Origin: Flavobacteriales bacterium
Lineage (GTDB): Bacteria > Bacteroidota > Bacteroidia > Flavobacteriales_F > PHOS-HE28
Direction of reading: 5' to 3'
Assembly: GCA_020635715.1 (NCBI GenBank)
Contig: JACJZG010000024.1
Span: 1-45,791, forward strand
Length of the DNA: 45,791 bases
The translations under genes and the position numbers were made by a program. The notes under the pieces were generated by a model. It ran no database searches. It was not told the origin of the DNA and was given only the letters and a program-made list of their open reading frames with translations. Shown one piece after another: positions 25,238-32,347 of this stretch (its first letter is position 1; each line of letters opens with the position of its first letter).

Positions 25238-25609
25238 ATGAGCAACGCAAAGACCAATGGATTGCTGGGCCTGCTGGCCGGCGTAGCCGTAGGTGCCACC
25301 CTCGGCATCCTGTTCGCACCCGACTCCGGCAAGAAGACCCGTTCACGCATCCGCAAGCGGATGAGTTCGGCAAAAGATGACCTGAACGAAGTGATCGACA
25401 AGGCGCATGCGGAATGGAGCAAGGCCAAAGGCAAGGCGTCCGACACCGCGTCCATGACGAAGGACGAGGTGAGCGATTTCATCCGCTTCCTCATGGAAGA
25501 GGGCAAGGACCTGAAGGAACGCCTGAGCCGCGATGTGGAGGACAGCGCCGAGAACGTGAGTTCCAAAGCACGGAAGGCCGCGGACAACGTGCGGCACAGT
25601 GCGAACTGA
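25238..25609 (+). CDS. YtxH-domain protein
   Basis: 123 residues. A glycine-rich hydrophobic helix (LLGLLAGVAVGATLGILFAPDSGKKTR), the YtxH/GvpP signature, is followed by a Lys/Ser/Glu/Ala-rich amphipathic helix to the end. Such proteins are membrane-anchored, often general-stress induced, and of unknown function. It is the first of three close genes (next start 19 bases after the stop) that together resemble the E. coli yqjD-yqjE-yqjK arrangement. Confidence 0.9.
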   Translation: MSNAKTNGLLGLLAGVAVGATLGILFAPDSGKKTRSRIRKRMSSAKDDLNEVIDKAHAEWSKAKGKASDTASMTKDEVSDFIRFLMEEGKDLKERLSRDVEDSAENVSSKARKAADNVRHSAN

Positions 25610-25628
25610 TCACGCGAGCCAAAGGGCC

Positions 25629-26033
25629 ATGAAGGACGAGCAACAAGAGGAACGTTACGCACGCTTCACCCGTCCCGGCGAGGAGAACCCCGATCTGGGT
25701 GTGTTCCTGGACGCGGTGGTGGAAGATGGTAAGGGATGGCTGGAGGCGCAGAAGAATTACGGCATCCTCTACAGCAGTGAGAAGCTCGGCAAGCTGAGCG
25801 GAACGCTCCTCGTGGCCGTGGTCTCCGCACTGTTCATCGCGGCGGTGCTCGTCATGAGCAGCGTGGCGTTGGCCATTTGGCTCGGGCGCGTGATAGGTGA
25901 CTTGGCATTGGGCTTCCTTGCCGTGGCCGGGATCTACCTGCTGCTCACCGTCGTGTTCTATTTCATCTGGCGGCACATGCTGCGCGACCGCATCACCCTA
26001 TCCATCATCAATGCAGCCTATGAGAAGGACTGA
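25629..26033 (+). CDS. YqjE/holin-superfamily membrane protein
   Basis: 134 residues. An acidic soluble N-terminal part (MKDEQQEERYARFTRP) is followed by two adjacent membrane helices (LLVAVVSALFIAAVLVMSSVAL and GFLAVAGIYLLLTVVFYFIW) and a basic tail. The paired helices separated by a short GRVIGD turn match the actinobacterial-holin-like YqjE superfamily. Despite the name there is no lysis context here; a membrane or envelope-stress role is more likely. It overlaps the next gene by 14 bases. Confidence 0.82.
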   Translation: MKDEQQEERYARFTRPGEENPDLGVFLDAVVEDGKGWLEAQKNYGILYSSEKLGKLSGTLLVAVVSALFIAAVLVMSSVALAIWLGRVIGDLALGFLAVAGIYLLLTVVFYFIWRHMLRDRITLSIINAAYEKD

Positions 26034-26442
26034 CCGATTCCAGAGCCTGGCCGAAGTGCGCCTGGAGCGCGAACGGTTGAGAGGCATTCGCGACCACCAT
26101 CAGGATGCCTTGCTCGAATATTGGGACCTGGTGCGCGAACCGGCGTTCCGACGCGGCATGGCCGGGGATGCCTTCGGCGACATGCTGCGCGCCTGGAAAC
26201 CGTTGCGCTCCCTGTCGCAGTTGCTGCGCGTGGAGAACGGCGCGGTGGGAAGCGCGATCGGCCTGGCCATGGGTGCGCGAAGCAAGACCGTGAAGGGAAG
26301 GGTGATCGGCTGGATCGTGAGCGCCATCGCTCCAATGCTGCTGGAGCGTTTCGCCACCCCCGAGAAGCTGGAACACCTGGTCACCGAATTGAAGCGATCT
26401 TGGGAGCGCGTAAAGGATCGCTTCCGGGACGGCAACGCCTGA
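26020..26442 (+). CDS. Third gene of the YtxH cluster, unknown function (YqjK-like position)
   Basis: 140 residues. The N-terminal half is charged and helical with many Arg/Glu residues (FQSLAEVRLERERLRGIRDHHQDALLEYWDLV). The C-terminal half has a weakly hydrophobic stretch (VIGWIVSAIAPMLLERF) that could be a membrane-associated helix. The ATG at 26020 overlaps the upstream gene by 14 bases, indicating translational coupling. No family is recognised; the assignment to a YqjK-like role rests on order only. Confidence 0.72.
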   Translation: MRRTDRFQSLAEVRLERERLRGIRDHHQDALLEYWDLVREPAFRRGMAGDAFGDMLRAWKPLRSLSQLLRVENGAVGSAIGLAMGARSKTVKGRVIGWIVSAIAPMLLERFATPEKLEHLVTELKRSWERVKDRFRDGNA

Positions 26443-26469
26443 ACGCACCGAACACCCTTATCGACCACC

Positions 26470-27594
26470 ATGGAGACCAATGATGGCCTGCGCCGCTATG
26501 TGAACATCCTGCTGGCCATCGTCCTCACGGTGGTCGCGCTCTATTTCGGCAAACCGCTCATCCTCTTGTTCGTGGTGAGCGGCCTACTGGCTTTCCTGCT
26601 GCTCCCGATGGCGCGCAAGGTGGAACAGCTGGGGCTGCCCGCGTGGGCTGGTGCGCTGGTGGCGACCGTGGTGATGCTCGTGCTGGTGCTCGGGACCTTC
26701 GTGCTCGCCGGCTGGCAGGTGACCCAGTTCGCCGATGATCTGCCGGCGCTGCAGGAGGCCTTCAGCACGAAGGGTCGCGCGCTGCAGCAAATGATCGAGG
26801 ATAGGGCCCACATCAGCCAGCGCGATCAGTTGAAGTGGCTGAACGCCCGTGTGGCGGATCTGGCCAGTTCGGGTGGGAACATCGTGATGAAACTGTTCTC
26901 CGGGACCGGTGCCGTGCTGTCCTCCATCGTCCCCATCCCCATCATCGTGTTCCTGCTCCTCCTGTTGCGGGAGAAGTTCCGGACCTTTTTCGAGCAGCTG
27001 GGAAGGACAAGGGACGGTCTGGTATTGGACATCATGGTGAACGTATCCAAGCTGTCGCGCAAGTACCTGCGTGGCGTGCTGTTGGTGATCCTGATCCTCG
27101 GTGTGCTGAGCAGCATCGGCTTCCTGATCGTCGGCTTGAAGTACGCGATATTGCTCGGTTTCCTCATAGGCTTCCTCAATGTGATCCCCTACGTCGGGGT
27201 GCTGGTAGGCAGCTTGATCCCCATCGTGATCGCCCTGGTGACGAAGGATTCGGTGATGTACGCGCTGGGGGCCCTGGCCGTATGCCTGATCACGCAGTTC
27301 CTGGAGAACAACTTCATCACACCGAAGATCGTGGGCAGCAGCGTGAGCGTGAACCCGCTCGCGAGCATCGCTTCGCTGATCGGGTTCGGTCTGTTGTGGG
27401 GCGTGGTGGGCATGGTGCTGGCCATCCCCATCACAGGCATGTTGAAGATCGTGTGCGACTCCATTCCCTCACTCCGTCCGTTCGGCTTCATCCTGGGCGA
27501 GGACAACGAATACCCCGATGAACAGCAGATCCATCTGCCTTTCATCAATCCGCGCAAAGCCTCACAGCGCAGGCCCCGGAAGTCCACGAAGTGA
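26470..27594 (+). CDS. AI-2E/PerM-family membrane transporter
   Basis: 374 residues. The topology is two N-terminal hydrophobic segments, a long loop, then a C-terminal bundle. The signature GFLNVIPYVGVLVGSLIPIVIAL near residues 235-255, ITQFLENNFITPKIVG and the GLLWGVVGMVLAIPITGMLKIV stretch are those of the AI-2E family. Members include TqsA-type autoinducer-2 exporters and Na+/H+ antiporters, so the substrate is not predictable. The C-terminal tail is basic. The start ATG 26470 lies 27 bases after the upstream stop. Confidence 0.92.
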   Translation: METNDGLRRYVNILLAIVLTVVALYFGKPLILLFVVSGLLAFLLLPMARKVEQLGLPAWAGALVATVVMLVLVLGTFVLAGWQVTQFADDLPALQEAFSTKGRALQQMIEDRAHISQRDQLKWLNARVADLASSGGNIVMKLFSGTGAVLSSIVPIPIIVFLLLLLREKFRTFFEQLGRTRDGLVLDIMVNVSKLSRKYLRGVLLVILILGVLSSIGFLIVGLKYAILLGFLIGFLNVIPYVGVLVGSLIPIVIALVTKDSVMYALGALAVCLITQFLENNFITPKIVGSSVSVNPLASIASLIGFGLLWGVVGMVLAIPITGMLKIVCDSIPSLRPFGFILGEDNEYPDEQQIHLPFINPRKASQRRPRKSTK

Positions 27595-27604
27595 CCGGAG
27601 GGGG

Positions 27605-28537
27605 TCAGCGGAAGATGGCCGTGTGGAACACGCCATCACCGCCGACATGGCCGCGGTACATACCTGGACAGTTGAAGTCAAGCACGATGTGGCCCGCGCG
27701 GTCGATCGCGATGAGGCCGCCATCGCCGTCGAGCGCGGGCAGCTTCTCATGCACCACCACGCGCACGGCCTCCTCGAGCGAGAGCCCTTTGTAGGCCATC
27801 AGCGCATGCACGTCGTGCGCGGCCACGGCGCGGATGAAGCTCTCGCCATGGCCGGTGCAGCTCACCGCGCACGTCTCATCGTTCGCGTAGGTACCCGCGC
27901 CGATGATGGGGCTGTCCCCGATGCGCTGCCACTTCTTGTTCGTCATGCCGCCCGTGCTGGTGGCGGCGGCCAGATGGCCCTGCGCATCGAGCGCCACGGC
28001 GCCCACCGTGCCGAATTTGCGCTCCTTGTCGCTGTGATCCAGCTGCACCTGATCGGTTCCGGCCACCTCTTTCCATTGGTCGTAGCGGAACTGGTCGAAG
28101 AAGTACTGGTCGTCCTCCAGCTCCATGCGTTGCTTGTGCGCGAACTCGAAGGCGCCCAGCCCGCTGATGAGGACATGATCGCTGTGGTCCATCACGCGGC
28201 GCGCCAGGCCGATCGGGTTCTTCACGTTCTGCACACCGGCCACCGCCCCCGCGCGCAGGTCCGCGCCGTTCATCAGGCTGGCGTCCATCTCGTGCTGCCC
28301 GTCCGCGTTGAACACGGAACCGCGGCCCGCATTGAACAAGGGTGAATCCTCCAGGACGCGGACGGCCGCTTCCACCGCGTCCAACGCGGCGCCCCCCTCC
28401 TTCAACACCTCATGACCATGCCGCAACGCGTTCTCCAAGGCCGCGCGGTAGGCCTTCTCCCGTTCGGGGGTCATCTGTTCCTTGGAAATGGTGCCGGCAC
28501 CACCGTGCACGGCGAGGGCGATCGTGGACATGGACAT
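27605..28537 (-). CDS. iaaA: Isoaspartyl peptidase / plant-type L-asparaginase
   Basis: 310 residues, an Ntn-hydrolase proenzyme of family T2. IALAVHGGAG starts the alpha subunit; SPLFNAGRGSVFN and GAVAGVQNVKNPI are family motifs. Autocleavage is expected at Gly176-Thr177 in KFGTVGAVALD, making Thr177 the nucleophile of the beta subunit. STGGMTNK and CTGHGESFIR bind the substrate. The enzyme hydrolyses beta-aspartyl dipeptides, including beta-Asp-Arg from cyanophycinase, and asparagine. No signal peptide is present, which fits intracellular use. Two in-frame ATGs (28537 and 28531) follow a perfect TACTTTTG element. Its 3' end converges on the AI-2E gene with a 10-base gap. Confidence 0.95.
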   Translation of the reverse strand: MSMSTIALAVHGGAGTISKEQMTPEREKAYRAALENALRHGHEVLKEGGAALDAVEAAVRVLEDSPLFNAGRGSVFNADGQHEMDASLMNGADLRAGAVAGVQNVKNPIGLARRVMDHSDHVLISGLGAFEFAHKQRMELEDDQYFFDQFRYDQWKEVAGTDQVQLDHSDKERKFGTVGAVALDAQGHLAAATSTGGMTNKKWQRIGDSPIIGAGTYANDETCAVSCTGHGESFIRAVAAHDVHALMAYKGLSLEEAVRVVVHEKLPALDGDGGLIAIDRAGHIVLDFNCPGMYRGHVGGDGVFHTAIFR

Positions 28538-28549
28538 GGGTCGAAGGGC

Positions 28550-28557
28550 CAAAAGTA
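28550..28557 (-). promoter_or_regulatory. -7 promoter element TACTTTTG for the isoaspartyl peptidase gene
   Basis: Perfect TAnnTTTG match on the minus strand, 12 bases before the ATG at 28537. Confidence 0.6.
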
Positions 28558-28629
28558 CAGGCTCCGGAAAGGGCGCATCGCGATCGGTCCGGGCTGGTGT
28601 CAACAGGCGATCGGGGGCAGGGTAACGAA

Positions 28630-28656
28630 GAAGCCCGGACCTGTGGCCCGGGCTTC
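28630..28656 (-). terminator. Intrinsic terminator after the DUF4920 gene
   Basis: GAAGCCCGG at 28630-28638 pairs perfectly with CCGGGCTTC at 28648-28656 around a 9-base loop. On the minus strand it is followed by TTCGTT, a short T-rich tail. Confidence 0.7.
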
Positions 28657-28676
28657 ACGATCTTCTTTGATATGGC

Positions 28677-29171
28677 TTAGAAGGTGATCAACACCCCATC
28701 GGCCAGGAACATCATGTCGGTACGCGGTTCGGTGATCCTCTCGATCTCCTCCTTGCTCTTGCCCGCATCCTCAGCGTAGTGCTTCAACGTGGCCACATCG
28801 ACCACTTCACGTGTCGCGGTACCCTGGATCACGGCGTGTTTGCCTTCGAGCCCCTTGGTGGGTACGAAGAACCCATAGTCCTTGAACCGCACCTTCATCG
28901 TGCTGCCGTCGGCCAGTTTCATGTCCATCCAGCAGCCCTTCATGGCGCAGCTGGTGATCACCTCTCCTTCCACCTTGGTGGCCAATTCATCCTTCTCGGC
29001 CATGGCCTTCACGAGTTCAGCCGTGGAGATGGCACCATCCGCAGAGATGGTCTCGCCGTAGTTCTTCACGGTGGGTTGCCCGCTCTTCTCCTGAGCGTTG
29101 GCGGGGATAGTGGCGGTGTTGCAGGCGATGACGAGCGCTGTCGATGCCAGCAGGGAAAGGAACTTGTTCAT
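28677..29171 (-). CDS. DUF4920 lipoprotein
   Basis: 164 residues. The signal MNKFLSLLASTALVIAC ends in a lipobox-like VIAC, so the protein is likely lipid-anchored at Cys17. The body (about 40-160) contains NYGETISADGAISTAEL, EVITSCAMKGCWMDMKL, VRFKDYGFFVPTKGLEGK and an OB-like beta pattern. The SCxxKGCWM motif with two Cys is characteristic of DUF4920 and could bind metal or form a disulfide; function is unknown. The longer open frame to 29387 is rejected in favour of the lipoprotein start. A promoter-like GATCTTTG lies 19 bases upstream. Confidence 0.87.
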   Translation of the reverse strand: MNKFLSLLASTALVIACNTATIPANAQEKSGQPTVKNYGETISADGAISTAELVKAMAEKDELATKVEGEVITSCAMKGCWMDMKLADGSTMKVRFKDYGFFVPTKGLEGKHAVIQGTATREVVDVATLKHYAEDAGKSKEEIERITEPRTDMMFLADGVLITF

Positions 29172-29190
29172 GGTCGGTTCTGAAGTGCTG

Positions 29191-29198
29191 CAAAGATC
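29191..29198 (-). promoter_or_regulatory. -7-like element GATCTTTG before the DUF4920 gene
   Basis: One mismatch from TAnnTTTG on the minus strand, 19 bases before the ATG. Confidence 0.45.
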
Positions 29199-29285
29199 GC
29201 GCCTTTTCCGAAAAGTCACCCCACAGCGCACCCCGGGCTGTTGGAAAGCCGGGGGCCGGCCCGTCTGTGGACACCGCCTTTCAGG

Positions 29286-29293
29286 CACCTTTG
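29286..29293 (+). promoter_or_regulatory. -7-like element CACCTTTG before the retropepsin-like gene
   Basis: One mismatch from TAnnTTTG, 5 bases before the ATG at 29299. Confidence 0.45.
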
Positions 29294-29298
29294 CGGTC

Positions 29299-29715
29299 AT
29301 GGCGAAAGCGCTGATCATCATCGGACGGCTGGAGCACATCGCCCTTCCCGGTCTTGGTGTGGCGCGGGTGGAGGCCAAGATCGACACGGGAGCCTACCGG
29401 AGCGCCGTGCATTACCAGCGCTTACGGCAGCGCACCAGGGACGGCGTGAAGCAATTGGTGGTGACCTTCCAGATGGGCGGGGTGCGCAAGACAAAGGTCT
29501 TCCGGAGCTTCAAGCGGGTGACCGTGAAGAGCAGCAATGGGGAGACCAGCCGGCGCTACCTGATCAGCACCCAGGTGAAGTTGAACGGGCACATCGTACG
29601 CACCCAGGCCACCCTCTTCGACCGGAGCGACATGAAGTATCAGGTCCTGCTGGGAAGGAAGTTCCTGCGGGGAAGGTTCGTTGTGGACGTGAGCCGGAAG
29701 AACGTGCTTGGCTAG
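29299..29715 (+). CDS. Retropepsin-like (RimB / Zn_protease, pfam05618) protein
   Basis: 138 residues. A central VEAKIDTGAYRSAVH motif (Asp29 in DTGA) resembles the catalytic DTGA of retroviral-type aspartic proteases. Further conserved elements are VTVKSSNGETSRRYLI, TLFDRSDMKYQVLLGRKFL and the closing FVVDVSRKNVL. Family members called RimB or ATP-dependent zinc proteases often sit beside rimK and are thought to trim the poly-glutamate tails RimK adds. Here rimK lies 1.7 kb away on the other strand. The longer frame from 29098 is rejected because this ATG has both the family N-terminus (IIIGRLEHIALPGL) and the promoter. Confidence 0.88.
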   Translation: MAKALIIIGRLEHIALPGLGVARVEAKIDTGAYRSAVHYQRLRQRTRDGVKQLVVTFQMGGVRKTKVFRSFKRVTVKSSNGETSRRYLISTQVKLNGHIVRTQATLFDRSDMKYQVLLGRKFLRGRFVVDVSRKNVLG

Positions 29716-29814
29716 ACCCGGTATCCCTGGTCAGGACTGAACCGGTATTTTGGTGCCCGCATCCGGGTGGAAGCTGGTCTCCCACAGGCCCATCCCAACC
29801 TAGAACACCTGTAT

Positions 29815-31401
29815 ATGCTGCGTTCCATCCCGATCTGGTTGTTCGTCATCGCCATACCGCTATCCGGCCATGCGACCCGGTATCATGTAAACGCGGCCGC
29901 CACCGGGAACAACACCGGTCTAAGCTGGACCAACGCATTCACCGACCTTCAGGAAGCGCTTGGCGTGGTGATACCCGGGGACGAGATCTGGGTGGCCGCC
30001 GGGCAATACCGTCCGACCATGGGAACGAGCAGGACCATCTCCTTCCAGATCCGGAATGGCGTGAACATGTACGGTGGCTTCGCCGGGACGGAGTCGGCGT
30101 TGGAGGAACGCGATATCGCGGCCCATCCCACCGTGCTCAATGGTGATATCGGTGAACCAGGGACCAGCTCGGACAATTCGTACACCGTGGTGACGGCGAG
30201 CCAACTGACCATACCAACGGTCCTGGACGGATTCCGCATCATGAACGGCAACGCCGGCGGCAGCTACAATGGTGGTGGCATGCGCGTGACCAATACGTTG
30301 GCAGGACGCCTCACGGTCCGCAACTGCACCCTGGTGAACAACTATGCCAGCACGTATGGCGGCGGCATTTACCTCGGTGCTGCGAAGATCACTCTCGAGA
30401 ACTGCGACCTCATCAACAACAGCGCAGGCACGGGCGGCGATGGAGGGGCCATCCTGAACGGGAACAACAATGGTGGTCCGACCAGTGTGCTCATCATCCG
30501 CGACTGCCGGTTCACCAACAATACGGCCAGACGGGGCGCATGCCTATTCAACAACATCGGTTATGATACACTGCTGGTCGAGCGCAGTGTCTTCACGAAC
30601 AACACGTCGGAATTCAGCATCCTTTCCATCGATGACTTCAACGAAGCGAACATGCTCGACTCGTACATCATCGGCAACACGGTGAACGGCTCCAGCAACA
30701 ACGTACTTTACGTCAATGCCTCGGCACCGGGTGACCAGTTCTCCATGATCAATTGCACGGTGGCCCATAATTTCAACCTGCACACGGGTTCGCTCCAGGA
30801 TGAGATCATCAAGTTCCTCGACACCCAGCATGTGATCCAGAACAGCATCCTATTCGGGAACTCGGCCTACAGCGGCAGGCAGGTCAGTACCAACGTGGTC
30901 ATCACCAGTTCCATCGTTCAAGGTGGCCATTCCAACGGTAGTGGCATCGTCGACCTCGACCCACAATTCAATGCCCCGTACTCCGGCACGCCGACGAACT
31001 TCGATGCCACGGTGCATGACTACCGCCCGGTGTCCACCTCGCCGGCCATCAACTCGGGTAACAACGACCTGGTGCCTACCGGATCCGTGCTCGACCTCGC
31101 CGGTAACCCGCGGATCCAGGGTGGCACCGTGGATATGGGCTGCTACGAATCGGACATCAGCACCGCTATGCCGACCAGCAACGCACGGCCGATGACCTGG
31201 TCCTTCGACCCCGGCTCACGAACGATCCGGATCCCGGAAATGGAGGGCATCCCCAACGGCATGGTCATGTTCCACGATGCCGACGGTCGTGAAGTGCAAC
31301 GGACGCGGATCTCTGGCAATGTGGTCCAGGTGCCGCTGCCATCAGGCGTCTACATCGCCTCGCACCCGCGGCTGGGTCGCTTGAAGTTCGTGGTGCCCTG
31401 A
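29815..31401 (+). CDS. Secreted right-handed beta-helix protein with probable T9SS tail
   Basis: 528 residues. Signal peptide MLRSIPIWLFVIAIPLSGHA. Residues of about 20-130 carry YHVNAAATGNNTGLSWTNAFTDLQEAL and DEIWVAAGQYRPT, the usual opening of choice-of-anchor Q/polymorphic-membrane-like beta-helices. Parallel beta-helix coils rich in N, G and T follow (NGNAGGSYNGGGMRV, YGGGIYLGAAKITLENC, DLINNSAGTGGDGGAI). The DYRPVSTSPAINSGN and DLAGNPRIQGGTVDMGCYE motifs close the fold. The last ~75 residues (DADGREVQ, LPSGVYIASHP, LKFVVP) look like a short type A sorting domain. The product is likely a surface adhesin or polysaccharide-active protein; the target is unknown. Start ATG 29815 gives the signal peptide. 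Confidence 0.9.
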   Translation: MLRSIPIWLFVIAIPLSGHATRYHVNAAATGNNTGLSWTNAFTDLQEALGVVIPGDEIWVAAGQYRPTMGTSRTISFQIRNGVNMYGGFAGTESALEERDIAAHPTVLNGDIGEPGTSSDNSYTVVTASQLTIPTVLDGFRIMNGNAGGSYNGGGMRVTNTLAGRLTVRNCTLVNNYASTYGGGIYLGAAKITLENCDLINNSAGTGGDGGAILNGNNNGGPTSVLIIRDCRFTNNTARRGACLFNNIGYDTLLVERSVFTNNTSEFSILSIDDFNEANMLDSYIIGNTVNGSSNNVLYVNASAPGDQFSMINCTVAHNFNLHTGSLQDEIIKFLDTQHVIQNSILFGNSAYSGRQVSTNVVITSSIVQGGHSNGSGIVDLDPQFNAPYSGTPTNFDATVHDYRPVSTSPAINSGNNDLVPTGSVLDLAGNPRIQGGTVDMGCYESDISTAMPTSNARPMTWSFDPGSRTIRIPEMEGIPNGMVMFHDADGREVQRTRISGNVVQVPLPSGVYIASHPRLGRLKFVVP

Positions 31402-31412
31402 GCCGGTATGGC

Positions 31413-32285
31413 TCACACGTTCCGCTCGATGAACTTCACGATCTCGCCGGCGATGTCGTGACCGGTGGCGCCTTCGATCCCTTCGAGGCCCGGAGAGCTG
31501 TTCACCTCGATCACCAGCGGCCCACGATCGCTCTGGAGCATGTCCACACCGGCCACGTGCAGGCCCAGGGCCTTGGCGGCCTTGATGGCGGTTACCTCCT
31601 CTTCGTGGGTGAGCTGGATGAGTTCGGCGGTGCCGCCCCGGTGCAGGTTGCTGCGGAATTCACCTTCCTTGCCCGTGCGCTTCATGGCTCCTACCACCCG
31701 ACCGTCCACCACGAAGGCCCGGATGTCGATCCCCTTGCTCTCCTTGATGAACTCCTGCACGATCACGCGCGCCTTGAGGCTGTTGAACGATTCACAGACC
31801 GCCACGGCCGCTTTCTTCGTTTCGGCGAGGACCACGCCCAGGCCCTGGGTGCCTTCGAGCAGTTTGATGATGCAGGGTGCACCGCCCACGTTGTCCACGA
31901 TGCTGCCCACATCCTTGCTGTAGTTCGTGAACACCGTCTTCGGGATGCCCACCCCGCTGCGCGTGAGGATCTGCATGCTGCGCAACTTGTCGCGGCTGCG
32001 CACCAGGGCCTGGCTCTCGGTGGTGGTGAATACCTTCATCATCTCGAACTGGCGCACCACGGCCGTGCCGTAGAAGGTGACGCTGGCCCCGATCCGCGGT
32101 ATGATGGCGTCCACATCGGTCAGTGGCTGACCGCCATAGATCACCTGCGGGTTCTTCTTCTCGATCAGGATGTCGCACTTCACGTGGTTCACCACGCGCG
32201 CACTGTGTCCACGTGCTTCGATGGCCTCCACCAACCGTTTGGTGGAGTACAACTTGGTGTCCCGTGAGAGGACGACGATGTTCAT
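31413..32285 (-). CDS. rimK: RimK-family ATP-grasp alpha-L-glutamate ligase
   Basis: 290 residues, close to the 300 usual for RimK, which adds glutamates to the C-terminus of ribosomal protein S6 and can make poly-alpha-glutamate. Matches include MNIVVLSRDTKLYSTKRL, IIPRIGASVTFYGTAVVRQFEMM, SRDKLRSMQIL, KLLEGTQGLGVVLAET, VQEFIKESKGIDIRAFVV, GEFRSNLHRGG and the metal-binding VIEVNSSPGLEGIEGATG. The start at 32285 is supported by a perfect TACTTTTG element 17 bases upstream; the frame opening at 32372 is not used. It converges on the beta-helix gene with a gap of 11 bases. Partner protein RimB-like is encoded at 29299. Confidence 0.95.
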   Translation of the reverse strand: MNIVVLSRDTKLYSTKRLVEAIEARGHSARVVNHVKCDILIEKKNPQVIYGGQPLTDVDAIIPRIGASVTFYGTAVVRQFEMMKVFTTTESQALVRSRDKLRSMQILTRSGVGIPKTVFTNYSKDVGSIVDNVGGAPCIIKLLEGTQGLGVVLAETKKAAVAVCESFNSLKARVIVQEFIKESKGIDIRAFVVDGRVVGAMKRTGKEGEFRSNLHRGGTAELIQLTHEEEVTAIKAAKALGLHVAGVDMLQSDRGPLVIEVNSSPGLEGIEGATGHDIAGEIVKFIERNV

Positions 32286-32302
32286 GGGAAGTTGAAGAGG
32301 TG

Positions 32303-32310
32303 CAAAAGTA
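32303..32310 (-). promoter_or_regulatory. -7 promoter element TACTTTTG for rimK
   Basis: Perfect TAnnTTTG match on the minus strand, 17 bases before the ATG. Confidence 0.6.
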
Positions 32311-32347
32311 GGTGAGCCCGGGCGCGTCCAGATCCGTTCACCCACGC

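Noticed and set aside
25280..25296. GTAGCCGTAGGTGCC-like string in the YtxH gene, similar to the palindrome core at 11237
   Set aside because: Not palindromic and lies in the glycine-rich coding motif, where GGCGTAGCC-type codons are expected.
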